Shown here piece by piece: positions 8,045 to 21,167 of a DNA stretch of 64,000 nucleotides. The notes below the pieces were generated by a model. It ran no database searches, was not told the origin of the DNA, and saw nothing but the letters and a program-made list of their open reading frames with translations. The stretch lies in NCBI RefSeq assembly GCF_001420995.1, contig NZ_CP012184.1, forward strand, positions 1,596,501 through 1,660,500, read 5' to 3'. Origin of the DNA: Pseudonocardia sp. EC080619-01 (GTDB lineage Bacteria > Actinomycetota > Actinomycetes > Mycobacteriales > Pseudonocardiaceae). The position numbers and the translations under genes were made by a program. How positions within the stretch are numbered: position 1 is the first letter of the stretch; every line of letters begins with the position of its first letter.

Positions 8045-8734
8045 GTGACCGCGCTCCCCCACTCCGCGGCCCACCCCGACCTCCTCCTGGAGTTCGACAC
8101 CCCGGTCTCGATGGCCGACCGCGCCTACGTCGCCCTCCGCGACCAGCTGATCATGCTCGTCATCCCGCCACTGGCCCCGATCGACGACGAGGGCGTCTCG
8201 GCCGTGCTCGGCCTCGGGCGCACCCCCGTGCGGGAGGCGATCAAGAGATTGCAGAGCGAGCGGCTCCTGGTCTCCTACCCGCGTCGCGGGACGTTCGCGA
8301 CGGCCGTCGACATCTCGGACCTGCGCGACGTCTCCGACGTCCGCACCGCGCTGGAGCCGCTGGCCGCGCGCCGGGCGGCGGAGTCCGCCCCGCCCGCCCG
8401 GCGCGCGGAGCTCCGCGCGCTCGCGGAGCGGATCCGGGCGCTCGACCCCGGACGGACGGGACGCACCGAGCTGATGCGGTGGGACGTCGCGGTGCACCGG
8501 TCGATGTACCGGGCCGCGGGCAACCCCTACCTCGAGGACACGCTGACCCACCACCACAACCTCGCGACCCGGATCCACTGCCTGTTCCTGGAGCGCCTCG
8601 ACCACGTCGACCGGCACGTCGGCGAGCACGGGGACATGCTGACCGCGATCGCCGACGGCGACGCCGCACGGGCCGAGGCGATCTGCCGCGAGCACGTGAC
8701 CGGGTTCGAGCGGGCCGTCCGCGCGGTGCTGTGA
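8045..8734 (+). CDS. GntR-family regulator, FCD (FadR) subfamily
   Basis: The 229-residue protein has an N-terminal winged helix (residues about 18-90, LGLGRTPVREAIKRLQSERLL, then YPRRGTFATAVD) and a C-terminal all-helical FCD domain. The metal-site residues of that domain are visible around RWDVAVHRSMYRAAGNP, and later histidines lie in GEHGDMLTAI and CREHV. It follows sdaA by one base. It is the only regulator in this cluster and the best candidate to bind the TTGATATATCAA sites at 1537, 3580 and 6611. The effector would be a metabolite of the betaine-serine path; which one cannot be told. Confidence 0.88.
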   Translation: MTALPHSAAHPDLLLEFDTPVSMADRAYVALRDQLIMLVIPPLAPIDDEGVSAVLGLGRTPVREAIKRLQSERLLVSYPRRGTFATAVDISDLRDVSDVRTALEPLAARRAAESAPPARRAELRALAERIRALDPGRTGRTELMRWDVAVHRSMYRAAGNPYLEDTLTHHHNLATRIHCLFLERLDHVDRHVGEHGDMLTAIADGDAARAEAICREHVTGFERAVRAVL

Positions 8735-8768
8735 CGGCCGTCGCTCGGGCACCGCACAGCGACCCGCC

Positions 8769-11111
8769 ATGATCCGGAAATGGGACACTTCCGACGTGAC
8801 TGCCACGCCTTCCCCGCACGGACCCGGCGACCTCCGTATCGACGAGGAGGAGACCGACCTCCGCATCGGCGCCCCCGCCGACCACGCAGCAGGGCTGAAA
8901 GCCGTGCGGGTGTCGATGTCCCGGGCGCTGCGCCAGATGGGCCCGGTCCGGACGGCGAAGAACCTGCTCACCCTCAACCAGGTCGACGGGTTCGACTGCA
9001 TGTCGTGCGCCTGGCCTGACCCTCAGGGACACCGGCACACCGCCGAGTTCTGCGAGAACGGGGCGAAGGCCGTCTCCTGGGAGGGTCAGCGCGACACCGT
9101 CGGGCCGGAGTTCTTCGCCGAGCACCCGATCTCCGAGCTCGACGAGCGCACCGACTACTGGCTGGAGAGCCAGGGCCGGCTCACCCACCCGATGGTGCGC
9201 CGGGACGGCGCCGACCACTACGAGCCGATCTCCTGGGACGACGCGTTCGCCCTGGTCGGCAGGCACCTGCGGGAGCTGCCCTCACCCGACGCGGCGGCGT
9301 TCTACACCTCTGGGCGGGCGTCCAACGAGGCCGCGTTCGTCTACCAGCTGTTCGCGCGCGCCTACGGCACGAACAACCTGCCCGACTGCTCGAACATGTG
9401 CCACGAGTCCACCTCGGTCGGGCTCGGCCGGACCATCGGCGTCGGCAAGGGCACGGTCTCGCTGCAGGACATCCACGAGGCGGACCTGATCATCGTCTCC
9501 GGGCAGAACCCGGGCACCAACCACCCGCGGATGCTGTCCGCCCTGGAGATCGCGAAGCGCGACGGCGCGACGATCCTGGCGATCAACCCGCTGCGCGAGG
9601 CCGGGCTGCTGCGCTTCGACAACCCGCAGCGCCCCACCGGGCTCGCCGGCCGGGGCACCGAGCTGGCCGACCTGTTCCTGCAGATCCGCTCGAACGGGGA
9701 CCTCGCGTTCTGGCAGGCGATCGGGCACCTGCTGCTCGCCGCCGAGGAGCGCGACCCCGGCAGCGTGATCGACCGGGAGTTCGTCGAGGGGCACACCGTC
9801 GGCTACGAGGCGTGGGCCGGGCACGTCCGCGACCTCGACTGGGACGCGGTCCTCGCCGCGACCGGGCTGACCCGCGCCGAGATCGAGGAGGCGGCCCGGC
9901 TCATCGCCTCGTCGAAGCGGACGGTGAACTGCTGGGCGATGGGGATCACCCAGCACCGCAACGGCGTCGCGACCGTCCAGGAGATCGTCAACGTGACGCT
10001 GGCCCGCGGCATGATCGGCAAGCCGGGCGCCGGCCTGTGCCCGGTGCGCGGCCACTCCAACGTGCAGGGCGACCGCACGATGGGCATCTGGGAGAAGGCG
10101 CCCGACGCGTTCCTCGACGCGCTCGGCACCGAGTTCGGCTTCGACCCGCCCCGCGAGCACGGTCACGACGCCGCGGCCACCGTCCGTGCGATGCGGGACG
10201 GCGACGTCCGCGTCTTCGTCGGGCTCGGCGGCAACTTCGCCGCGGCCATGTCGGACACCGGGGTCACCGAGGCCGCGCTGCGGTCCGCCGACCTCACCGT
10301 GCAGATCTCGACCAAGCTCAACCGCAGCCACCTGGCCGCCGGTCGCGACGCGCTCGTCCTCCCCGCCCTCGGCCGCACCGAGGCCGACCGCACCGGCGGG
10401 CTCGTGCAGCGGGTGACGGTGGAGGACTCGATGTCGGCGGTGCACGCCTCCCGCGGGAGGGCCACGCCGGCCGGGCCGCTGCTGCGCTCCGAGGTCGACA
10501 TCCTCTGCGGTGTCGCACACGCCACGCTCGGCGACCGCCACGGCATCCCGTGGCGGGACTTCGCGTCCGACTACTCCCGTATCCGGGAGCGCATCGGTCG
10601 CGTCGTGCCCGGCTGCGAGGGCTACGAGGAGCGGATCAGCCGCCGCGGCGGCTTCACGATGCCGCACCCGCCGCGCGACTCCCGCACCTTCCCCACCGCG
10701 CAGGGCCGGGCGGTGTTCACCGTCAACCCGCTGGAGGTCGCGACGGTGCCCGAGGGACGGCTCGTGCTGCAGACGATCCGCAGCCACGACCAGTTCAACA
10801 CCACGGTCTACGGCCTCGACGACCGCTACCGCGGCATCTACTCGGGCCGGCGCGTGCTGTTCGTGAACCCCGACGACCTGCGCGAGCTGGACCTGGCCGA
10901 CGGCGACCACGTCGACATCGTGTCCGAGTGGGAGGACGGGATCGAGCGGCGTGCCCCACGGTTCCGGCTCGTCTCCTACGACACCCCGAAGGGCTGTGTC
11001 GCCGGGTACTACCCGGAGACGAACCCGCTGGTGCCATTGGACTCGCAGGCCCTGGAGTCGGGCACGCCCACCTCGAAGTGGGTCGTCGTGCGGCTGGTCC
11101 CGGCGGCCTGA
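8769..11111 (+). CDS. FdhF/YdeP-family molybdopterin oxidoreductase (probable formate dehydrogenase)
   Basis: The 780-residue protein belongs to the oxidoreductase-alpha subfamily that includes E. coli YdeP and C. glutamicum FdhF. Visible landmarks are GFDCMSCAWPDP near the N-terminus, the active-site region LPDCSNMCHESTSVGL with the likely Mo-ligand cysteine, GQNPGTNHPRM, and a C-terminal molybdopterin-binding domain (RSHDQFNTTVYGLDDRYRG). GTG 8796 is an alternative start, as no ribosome site marks the ATG. It would oxidise formate to CO2 and so clear one-carbon units from demethylation and from the nicotinate pathway further on. No fdhD is in the window. Confidence 0.82.
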   Translation: MIRKWDTSDVTATPSPHGPGDLRIDEEETDLRIGAPADHAAGLKAVRVSMSRALRQMGPVRTAKNLLTLNQVDGFDCMSCAWPDPQGHRHTAEFCENGAKAVSWEGQRDTVGPEFFAEHPISELDERTDYWLESQGRLTHPMVRRDGADHYEPISWDDAFALVGRHLRELPSPDAAAFYTSGRASNEAAFVYQLFARAYGTNNLPDCSNMCHESTSVGLGRTIGVGKGTVSLQDIHEADLIIVSGQNPGTNHPRMLSALEIAKRDGATILAINPLREAGLLRFDNPQRPTGLAGRGTELADLFLQIRSNGDLAFWQAIGHLLLAAEERDPGSVIDREFVEGHTVGYEAWAGHVRDLDWDAVLAATGLTRAEIEEAARLIASSKRTVNCWAMGITQHRNGVATVQEIVNVTLARGMIGKPGAGLCPVRGHSNVQGDRTMGIWEKAPDAFLDALGTEFGFDPPREHGHDAAATVRAMRDGDVRVFVGLGGNFAAAMSDTGVTEAALRSADLTVQISTKLNRSHLAAGRDALVLPALGRTEADRTGGLVQRVTVEDSMSAVHASRGRATPAGPLLRSEVDILCGVAHATLGDRHGIPWRDFASDYSRIRERIGRVVPGCEGYEERISRRGGFTMPHPPRDSRTFPTAQGRAVFTVNPLEVATVPEGRLVLQTIRSHDQFNTTVYGLDDRYRGIYSGRRVLFVNPDDLRELDLADGDHVDIVSEWEDGIERRAPRFRLVSYDTPKGCVAGYYPETNPLVPLDSQALESGTPTSKWVVVRLVPAA

Positions 11112-11120
11112 CGGAGCGGC

Positions 11121-11153
11121 CGCGTCGTGGAGCCGGTCCGGCTCCACGACGCG
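11121..11153. terminator. Bidirectional terminator between convergent genes
   Basis: A perfect 14-bp stem (CGCGTCGTGGAGCC, 11121-11134, complement 11140-11153) with a 5-base loop lies between the fdhF-like gene and the convergent thioesterase gene. There is no T tract on either side. Confidence 0.85.
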
Positions 11154-11188
11154 GGGTGGGTCGGTCCCTGCGGGGTGGGTCAGTCCCT
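11151..11188. repeat. 19-bp tandem duplication at the thioesterase 3' end
   Basis: Two head-to-tail 19-mers (11151-11169 and 11170-11188) differ at one position. The second copy contains the thioesterase stop codon and its last two codons, so the duplication extends from the terminator into the gene end. It is probably a replication slippage product. Confidence 0.8.
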
Positions 11189-12085
11189 GAAGCGGAACGG
11201 GGCCAGCGCCTCGGCCAGCCGCACCGGGTCGCCGTCCTCGCCGGGGGCGTGGTGGAAGCCCTCCGCCTCGGCGAGGCCGATCAGGCGGCGCTCGTCGAAC
11301 AGCGCGCAGACGTAGCGGACGGTGTCCTCGCCGATCTCGGAGACCGCGACCCGCAGCTGGTAGATGCCCGGGTAGTGCACCTCGTCGAGGTACTGCACCG
11401 ACAGCGACGACGGCGAGAGGCCGTCCAGCGGTCCGCCCGCCGGGTAGCCGAGGACGTCGGAGTGCAGCTCCGCCAGGCCGTCGAGGTACCAGGAGGCCAG
11501 CGCGACGTTGTTGACGTGCCGGTTGGTGTCGAGATCGGTGAACCGGGTGCGGACGTCCCAGCGGAACGGGTAGTTCTCGCGGACCGCGCGGTCGTCCCCG
11601 CGCTCGGGGCGGGCCGGGGCCGGGGCGTCGATCCGCAGCGCGGCCAGCGCGTCGCGGACCTCGTCGGTCAGCGGGGCCGGCTTCTCACCGTCGGTGTGCA
11701 CCGAGGTCGACTCGCCGGTGGCGACGCACTCGTCACCGGCGAACACGGCGTAGCGGTAGGAGAACGACGTCGTGCCGATGTGGGAGACGCCGACGCCGAT
11801 CCGGTAGGAGCCCGTGACGCGCAGCGGGGCGAGCACGTCGACCCGGATCGCGGCCAGGAGCAGGCGGACCCGGGACTGCAGGCGGGCGACGAGGTCGGCG
11901 CCGAAGGTGTCGCGCTCGACGGCGACCCGGGCGTCCTCGAACCAGCGCACCAGCGCGTCGCGGCCGATCCGCCGGCTCGGGTCGAGGTCGGCGTAGCGCG
12001 CCTCGTGCTCGATCAGCACCGGGAACTCGCCCGGCAGCGGAACCGTCGGGTTCTCAGTCGTGGTTGCAGCTGTCACGCCCTCCAT
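11180..12085 (-). CDS. Acyl-CoA thioesterase-like protein, double hotdog fold
   Basis: The 301-residue protein contains two 4HBT-type hotdog units: one begins at about residue 25 (EHEARYADLDPSRRIGRDALVRWFEDARV) and the second at about residue 173 (RFTDLDTNRHVNNVALASWYLDGL). The RxxDxDxxxHVNN pattern of the second half is typical of acyl-CoA or acyl-ACP thioesterases. The first half keeps only part of it, so probably one half is catalytic. ATG 12085 is chosen; the frame stays open to 12397 but that extension runs across the divergent helicase start. Substrate unknown. Confidence 0.78.
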   Translation of the reverse strand: MEGVTAATTTENPTVPLPGEFPVLIEHEARYADLDPSRRIGRDALVRWFEDARVAVERDTFGADLVARLQSRVRLLLAAIRVDVLAPLRVTGSYRIGVGVSHIGTTSFSYRYAVFAGDECVATGESTSVHTDGEKPAPLTDEVRDALAALRIDAPAPARPERGDDRAVRENYPFRWDVRTRFTDLDTNRHVNNVALASWYLDGLAELHSDVLGYPAGGPLDGLSPSSLSVQYLDEVHYPGIYQLRVAVSEIGEDTVRYVCALFDERRLIGLAEAEGFHHAPGEDGDPVRLAEALAPFRFRD

Positions 12086-12221
12086 CGTGACGCTGTGTCT
12101 GCGCTCACCGGCCACCGGCTGCCCGATATCACACGTGGTGAGCATCGCTGTGACACAGCGTGCGCGTGTCGGGTTCCCCCGTCCGACCGTGACCGTCGGG
12201 GGTGCTCGGTAACCTCCTCGT

Positions 12222-14285
12222 GTGCCCGCTCCCTTGCAGACCCGCGACCTGCCCGGCGTGCACGAGCTGTTGGAGACCGCCGTGTCCTCGGTGGGGGGTT
12301 CCCGCCGCGAGGGCCAGGACCGGATGGCCGACGCCGTGCGCCGGTCGCTGTCGTCCGGCGAGCACCTCGCCGTCCAGGCCGGGACCGGCACCGGCAAGTC
12401 GCTGGCCTACCTGGTGCCCGCGATCCGGCACGCGATCGCCCGCGACACCACGGTCGTCGTGTCCACGGCGACGATCGCGCTGCAGCGCCAGCTCGTCGAC
12501 CGCGACCTGCCGCGAGTGGCGACGAGCCTGAAGAAGGTGCTCGGGCGGGAGCCGACGTTCGCGATCCTCAAGGGCCGCCGCAACTACCTGTGCCTCAACA
12601 AGCTCCACGGCGACATGGACGACGACCCCCTCGAGGACCAGCTCTTCGACGCGTTCGCGGTCTCCGCGCTGGGCCGCAACGTGAAGCGGCTGCACGACTG
12701 GGCCTCCGACACCGAGACCGGCGACCGCGACGAGCTCGTCCCCGGCGTCCCCGACACGGCGTGGCGGCAGGTCTCCGTCACCGCGCGGGAGTGCCTGGGC
12801 GCGAGCCGCTGCCCGGTCGGCGAGGACTGCTTCGCGGAGAAGGCGCGGGCCGAGGCGGGCCGGGCCGACATCGTCGTCACCAACCACGCGCTGCTCGCGA
12901 TCGACGCCATGGGCGAGGCGCAGGTGCTGCCCGAGCACGACGTCGTGATCGTCGACGAGGCGCACGAGCTCGTCGACCGGGTCACCGGCGCCGCCACCGC
13001 CGAGCTCACCGCGGGCACCGTCGCGACCGCGGCGCGGCGCTGCGGCAAGCTCGTCGACCAGGAACTGGCCGACCGGCTCAGCGAGGCCGGCGAAGGGCTC
13101 GGCGCGGTCCTGGAGGATCTGCCGCCGGCCCGCTGGGAGTCGCTGCCGACCCCGGCGTCGGGAGCCCTGAACGCGATCCTCACCGCCGCCGCGGGCTGCC
13201 GGCAGGCGATGGGAGGCCAGCGCCGCGCCGACGACGCCGATCCCGACGGCGCCGCCGCCCGCAAGCTCGCCCTCGCCGTGCTCGACGAGGTGTCCGAGAC
13301 CTGCGTCCGGCTGGTCGACACGTTCTCCGAGACGGATCCCGCGAAGCGGCGCGACGTCGTGTGGCTCGGCGAGCAGGGCCCCGACGGCAGCCGGTACAAG
13401 GTGGTCCGTGTCGCCCCGCTGTCGGTGGGCGGGCTCCTGCGGGAGCGCCTGTTCAACTCCCGGACGACGGTGCTGACCTCGGCCACCCTCGCGCTCGGCG
13501 GGTCGTTCGACGCGCTGGCCCGGCAGTGGGGCCTGCCAGCCTCGCAGCCGAAGGAGGCCGGCGACACGCCGCCCGGTGAGCCGGTGGGACACGGCCCGGT
13601 CCAGGATCCGGAGGCCCCGCGCTGGCAGGGCCTCGACGTCGGGTCCCCGTTCGCGCACGGGAAGTCGGGGATCCTCTACCTCGCGAAGCGCCTGCCCGCC
13701 CCGGGCCGCGACGGCCTGGCCCCGCAGACGCTCGACGAGATCGAGGGCCTCGTCCGGGCCGCCGGCGGCCGCACGCTGGGCCTGTTCTCCTCCACCCGGG
13801 CCGCGAAGCAGGCCACCGAGGCGTTGCGCGGCAAGCTCGACACCCCGCTGCTCTGCCAGGGCGACGACTCGACGATGCTGCTGGTCAAGCGGTTCGCCGA
13901 GGACGAGGAGACCTCGCTGTTCGGCACCCTGTCGCTGTGGCAGGGGGTCGACGTGCCCGGCCCGTCGCTCTCCTGCGTGATCATCGACCGGATCCCGTTC
14001 CCGCGCCCGGACGACCCGCTGGTCGCGGCCCGGCAGAAGGCCACCGACTCCCGGGGCGGGAACGGGTTCCTGTCGGTCTCGGCCACGCACGCCGCGCTGC
14101 TGCTGGCCCAGGGTGCGGGCCGGCTGCTGCGCTCCACCGACGACCGCGGCGTCGTCGCCATCCTGGACCCGCGGATCGCGACCGCCCGCTACGGCGGGTT
14201 CCTCCGGGCCAGCCTGCCGCCGTTCTGGGAGACCACCGACGTCGAGAAGGTGCACGGCGCCCTGAAGCGCCTGCGCGGCGCCTGA
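12222..14285 (+). CDS. DinG/YoaA-like ATP-dependent DNA helicase (XPD type)
   Basis: The 687-residue superfamily 2 helicase has Walker A (AGTGTGKSLAYLVP, about residue 55), a DEAH box (VIVDEAHEL) and C-terminal motif VI-like sequence (AQGAGRLLR). The [4Fe-4S] cysteines of the XPD/DinG class are visible: NYLCLNK, then ECLGASRCPVGEDCF, just before VVTNHALL. Such 5'-3' helicases resolve DNA structures such as R-loops during repair. Start GTG 12222 gives an N-terminus typical of actinobacterial homologues. It is a single gene, divergent from the thioesterase. Confidence 0.9.
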   Translation: MPAPLQTRDLPGVHELLETAVSSVGGSRREGQDRMADAVRRSLSSGEHLAVQAGTGTGKSLAYLVPAIRHAIARDTTVVVSTATIALQRQLVDRDLPRVATSLKKVLGREPTFAILKGRRNYLCLNKLHGDMDDDPLEDQLFDAFAVSALGRNVKRLHDWASDTETGDRDELVPGVPDTAWRQVSVTARECLGASRCPVGEDCFAEKARAEAGRADIVVTNHALLAIDAMGEAQVLPEHDVVIVDEAHELVDRVTGAATAELTAGTVATAARRCGKLVDQELADRLSEAGEGLGAVLEDLPPARWESLPTPASGALNAILTAAAGCRQAMGGQRRADDADPDGAAARKLALAVLDEVSETCVRLVDTFSETDPAKRRDVVWLGEQGPDGSRYKVVRVAPLSVGGLLRERLFNSRTTVLTSATLALGGSFDALARQWGLPASQPKEAGDTPPGEPVGHGPVQDPEAPRWQGLDVGSPFAHGKSGILYLAKRLPAPGRDGLAPQTLDEIEGLVRAAGGRTLGLFSSTRAAKQATEALRGKLDTPLLCQGDDSTMLLVKRFAEDEETSLFGTLSLWQGVDVPGPSLSCVIIDRIPFPRPDDPLVAARQKATDSRGGNGFLSVSATHAALLLAQGAGRLLRSTDDRGVVAILDPRIATARYGGFLRASLPPFWETTDVEKVHGALKRLRGA

Positions 14286-14298
14286 CGCCGGCACCGGA

Positions 14299-16176
14299 TC
14301 ACCGCCGAGGTCCGCCCGGTCCGCCCGGTCCGGCCGGTCCGCCGGATCCGCCGGGTCCGCCTTCCCCGGGGCGGTACGGCCGGTCCCGGCCCAGCCGGAG
14401 CGCGGGGTCCGGGCCGGGGACCCCCGGCCGCCCGGGGCCGCGGGCCGGGGCGGCCGGGCCCCTCGCCCCCGCCGGTTCCGGGTGGCCGCGCTGCGCCACC
14501 GGGTCCCGGCCGGGTGCACCGGGGCGGTGCCGTCCGAGCGGGGGCGGGGAGGCGGCGTCGCCGGTCACCGCGCGCTGCACCCCGGCCCCGGTCAGCGCCC
14601 GGACCGACATCTGCGCGAAGCCCGCGGCGTCGGGCCGCTCGGCTCCCAGCACCGAGCCGAGGTAGCCCAGCAGGAAGCCCGCCGGTACGGAGACCAGGCC
14701 CGGGTTGCTCAGCGGGAACCACGCGAAGTCGAGATCGGGCAGCATCGATCCCGGCGTGCCCGACACCGCGGGCGAGAAGACGATCAGGGTCAGGGTGACC
14801 GTGAGTCCCCCGTAGATGCTCCACACCGCGCCGGTGGTGGTGAACCGCTTCCAGAACAGCGAGTACAGCAGGGTCGGCAGGTTCGCCGACGCGGCCATGG
14901 CGAACGTCAGGGCCGCCAGGAACGCGATGTTCTGGCCGTTGGCGAGGATCCCGCCCGCGATGCCGACCAGGCCGATGACCAGCGTGACCCGGCGCGCGAC
15001 CCGGACCTCCTCCTCGGCGGTGGCCTTGCCGTTGCGGATCAGCTGCGCGTAGACGTCGTGCGCGAACGCCGCGGCCGCGGTGATCATGAGTCCGGCGACG
15101 ACGGCGAGGATCGTCGCGAACGCCACCGCCGAGACCAGCGCGAGCAGCACCGGCCCGCCGATCTGCAGCGCCAGCAGTGGCGCGGCCGAGTTGACGCCGC
15201 CGGGCGCGGCCAGGATCGCCTGCGGGCCCACCAGCGCGGTGGCGCCGTAGCCGAGGACGAGCACCAGCAGGAAGAACGTGCCGATGATCCAGATCGCCGA
15301 CACCACGGACCGCCGGGCCTGACGGGCGTCGGGAACCGTGTAGAAGCGCATCATGATGTGCGGGAGCCCGGCCACCCCGAGCACTCCCCCGAGCGCCAGT
15401 GACAGCAGGTCTAGGTTCGCGGTGAGGCTGCCGCCGTAGAGCAGCCCGGGCTGCAGGACCGCCTCGCCGCCGGGGTGGTTCTCGACCGCCGACGTGAGCA
15501 GGGCGGGCAGGCTCAGGCCGGAGGCTCCGAGCACGAACGCCGCCATCACCAGGCCGGTGACGAGCAGCAGGCAGGCCTTCACGATCTGGATCCAGGTCGC
15601 GCCGGCCATGCCGCCGACCAGGACGTAGCCGATCACGACCGCACCGACGCCGGCGATCACCGCGGACTGGGCGGCGCGGTCGGTGACGTTGAGCAGCAGC
15701 GCGATCAGACCGCCCGCGCCGGCGAGCTGCCCGAGCAGGTAGAGCGTCGAGATCACCACCGCCGAGGTGGCTGCCGCGGCCCGGACCGGCCGCTTCCGCA
15801 ACCGGTACCCCAGGACGTCGGCCATCGTGTAGCGGCCGGTGTTGCGCAGCAGCTCGGCGACGAAGAACAGCGCCACCAGCCAGGCCACGAAGGCCACCAC
15901 CGCGTAGATGTACCCGTCCGGGCCGGCGACGGCGACCGCGCCGACGATGCCCAGGAACGTCGCGGCCGAGAGGAAGTCGCCGGACAGGGCGAGCCCGTTC
16001 TCCGTCCCGGAGAACCGGCTCCCCGCGGTGTAGTAGTCCGAGGTCGCCACCCCCGACCGTCGCCGGACCCGCATCACGAGGACGAAGGCGAACAGGATGA
16101 ACGCGGTGAACACGGCCATGTTCAGCACCGGGTCCCCCGGTGCGGGCACCGCCGCGGCGAGGATCGGGTCGCTCAC
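14299..16176 (-). CDS. actP: Sodium:solute symporter for acetate/monocarboxylates
   Basis: The 625-residue protein has about 13 membrane helices and SSS-family motifs, including SDYYTAGSRFSGTENGLALSGDFLSAATFLG and the sodium-site region. ActP imports acetate and glycolate; MctC of C. glutamicum imports pyruvate, propionate and acetate. It starts with GTG 16176 overlapping the DUF485 gene stop (GTGA). The last 90 residues or so, after ALTGAGVQRAV, form a Pro/Gly/Arg-rich low-complexity tail not seen in typical ActP. This tail ends 13 bases from the convergent helicase stop and may be a recent 3' extension. Confidence 0.9.
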   Translation of the reverse strand: MSDPILAAAVPAPGDPVLNMAVFTAFILFAFVLVMRVRRRSGVATSDYYTAGSRFSGTENGLALSGDFLSAATFLGIVGAVAVAGPDGYIYAVVAFVAWLVALFFVAELLRNTGRYTMADVLGYRLRKRPVRAAAATSAVVISTLYLLGQLAGAGGLIALLLNVTDRAAQSAVIAGVGAVVIGYVLVGGMAGATWIQIVKACLLLVTGLVMAAFVLGASGLSLPALLTSAVENHPGGEAVLQPGLLYGGSLTANLDLLSLALGGVLGVAGLPHIMMRFYTVPDARQARRSVVSAIWIIGTFFLLVLVLGYGATALVGPQAILAAPGGVNSAAPLLALQIGGPVLLALVSAVAFATILAVVAGLMITAAAAFAHDVYAQLIRNGKATAEEEVRVARRVTLVIGLVGIAGGILANGQNIAFLAALTFAMAASANLPTLLYSLFWKRFTTTGAVWSIYGGLTVTLTLIVFSPAVSGTPGSMLPDLDFAWFPLSNPGLVSVPAGFLLGYLGSVLGAERPDAAGFAQMSVRALTGAGVQRAVTGDAASPPPLGRHRPGAPGRDPVAQRGHPEPAGARGPAAPARGPGRPGVPGPDPALRLGRDRPYRPGEGGPGGSGGPAGPGGPGGPRR

Positions 16177-16553
16177 GTGCGGACCCCCTCGAGCCGGCCG
16201 CGGATCTCGTCGGCGAGCGGGTCGAGCCGGCGGTTCGCGTACCGGACGTAGGCGGCGGTGAGCGCGAAGGTCGAGACGAACTGGGCGACGGCCAGCACCA
16301 GCACCAGCGTGAGGTCCCCGACGACCTTGGTGCCCATCAGCCCGGGGGCCCAGGCGGTGAGCCCGATGAAGACGAAGAACCAGAGCAGGAACCCGGCCGT
16401 CGCGGGGAGGACGAATCGCAGCAGGCGGCCGCGGAGCTCCTCGAACTGCGGGCTCTCGGCCGCCGCGACCCACACGTCCCGGCCGGCTCCCCCGAGACCC
16501 GGCGGGGTGGGGGGATACACCGGGGGCGGTGACAATTCACGGGGGTAGTTCAT
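16173..16553 (-). CDS. DUF485 membrane protein, partner of ActP
   Basis: The 126-residue protein has two membrane helices (about 46-70 and 80-105) after a Pro-rich cytoplasmic N-terminus. DUF485 proteins (E. coli YjcH type) are nearly always encoded directly before actP, as here with a 4-base overlap, and are thought to assist that transporter. Start ATG 16553 has GGAGAG upstream. Confidence 0.88.
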   Translation of the reverse strand: MNYPRELSPPPVYPPTPPGLGGAGRDVWVAAAESPQFEELRGRLLRFVLPATAGFLLWFFVFIGLTAWAPGLMGTKVVGDLTLVLVLAVAQFVSTFALTAAYVRYANRRLDPLADEIRGRLEGVRT

Positions 16554-16741
16554 ACTCTCCGTAACGAGAGACCTCTTTGCGGGTTATGTGGGTCACACAA
16601 GCACTACGGTGTCGCCCCGATATTCGCCGCTCTCGACACGGTCCGTGTCACTACGCAACGCCGCCGACGACGCCGTGCTGCGCGCCCCGGGTCCCCGCGT
16701 TAGGTTGTGCGCAATCGAAACCACGACACGAGGAGCAGAGC

Positions 16742-17164
16742 ATGGCGGACGCGGTGTACACGACCGAGGCGATCTCGTCGGGCGGTGGCCGGGACGGCCG
16801 GATCCGCACCGATGACGGCTTCATCGACCAGGACCTGAAGATGCCCCCCGGCCTCGGCGGCCCCGGTGGCGCGACCAACCCCGAGCAGCTGTTCGCCGCC
16901 GCGTACGCGAGTTGCTTCCACGGTGCGCTGCGCCTCGTCGCGGGGAAGAAGAAGGCGGCGGTCCCGGACGGCGCCACCGTCACCGCGCAGGTGAGCCTCG
17001 CCCCGGACGACACCAGCTTCGCCGTCTCGGCGCAGATCACCGCGAACCTGCCGGGCCTCGACCAGGCCGACGCCGACGCGCTCGTCGAGGCCGCGCACCA
17101 GGTGTGCCCGTACTCGAAGGCCACCCGCGGCAACGTCGACGTCCAGCTGGCGACGACGGTCTGA
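16742..17164 (+). CDS. ohr: Organic hydroperoxide resistance protein (Ohr/OsmC)
   Basis: The 140-residue protein is of the Ohr subfamily. The two redox cysteines are present: YASCFHGAL at about residue 59 and VCPYSKATRG at about residue 123. Ohr reduces organic hydroperoxides with a lipoyl or thiol donor. Start ATG 16742 has GAGGAG upstream. No adjacent ohrR is present. A quasi-palindrome TTGTGCGCAA lies about 30 bases upstream of the start and might bind a regulator. Confidence 0.92.
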   Translation: MADAVYTTEAISSGGGRDGRIRTDDGFIDQDLKMPPGLGGPGGATNPEQLFAAAYASCFHGALRLVAGKKKAAVPDGATVTAQVSLAPDDTSFAVSAQITANLPGLDQADADALVEAAHQVCPYSKATRGNVDVQLATTV

Positions 17165-17165
17165 G

Positions 17166-20939
<3,774 letters not shown>

Positions 20940-21167
20940 GCACTTGCCTGACCTGAGCACGTCCTCGCGGACGGGAGGACCTTACTTCCCGACCGGCGAG
21001 CGCCGCCCGTCCGGTCGGTGAAGATCCACCCGGGGTCCCCGACCGTTCGCGCGGCGCGCGCCGATTGTGCTCTACGAAGGGTAGAACCGACACCCCCCGG
21101 GCGCGCAGTCAGGGCCTCCTTCGGGGGTGTGGGAGGGCGCGGAGGGTGCCGCGCTTACCGTGTCGGG

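Noticed and set aside
9398-13579. Very long open frame (about 1,390 codons) on the plus strand
   Set aside because: It runs out of frame across the fdhF-like gene, antisense over the thioesterase gene and out of frame into the helicase gene. Its translation is Arg/Pro/Gly-rich low complexity with no domain, as expected in high-GC DNA.
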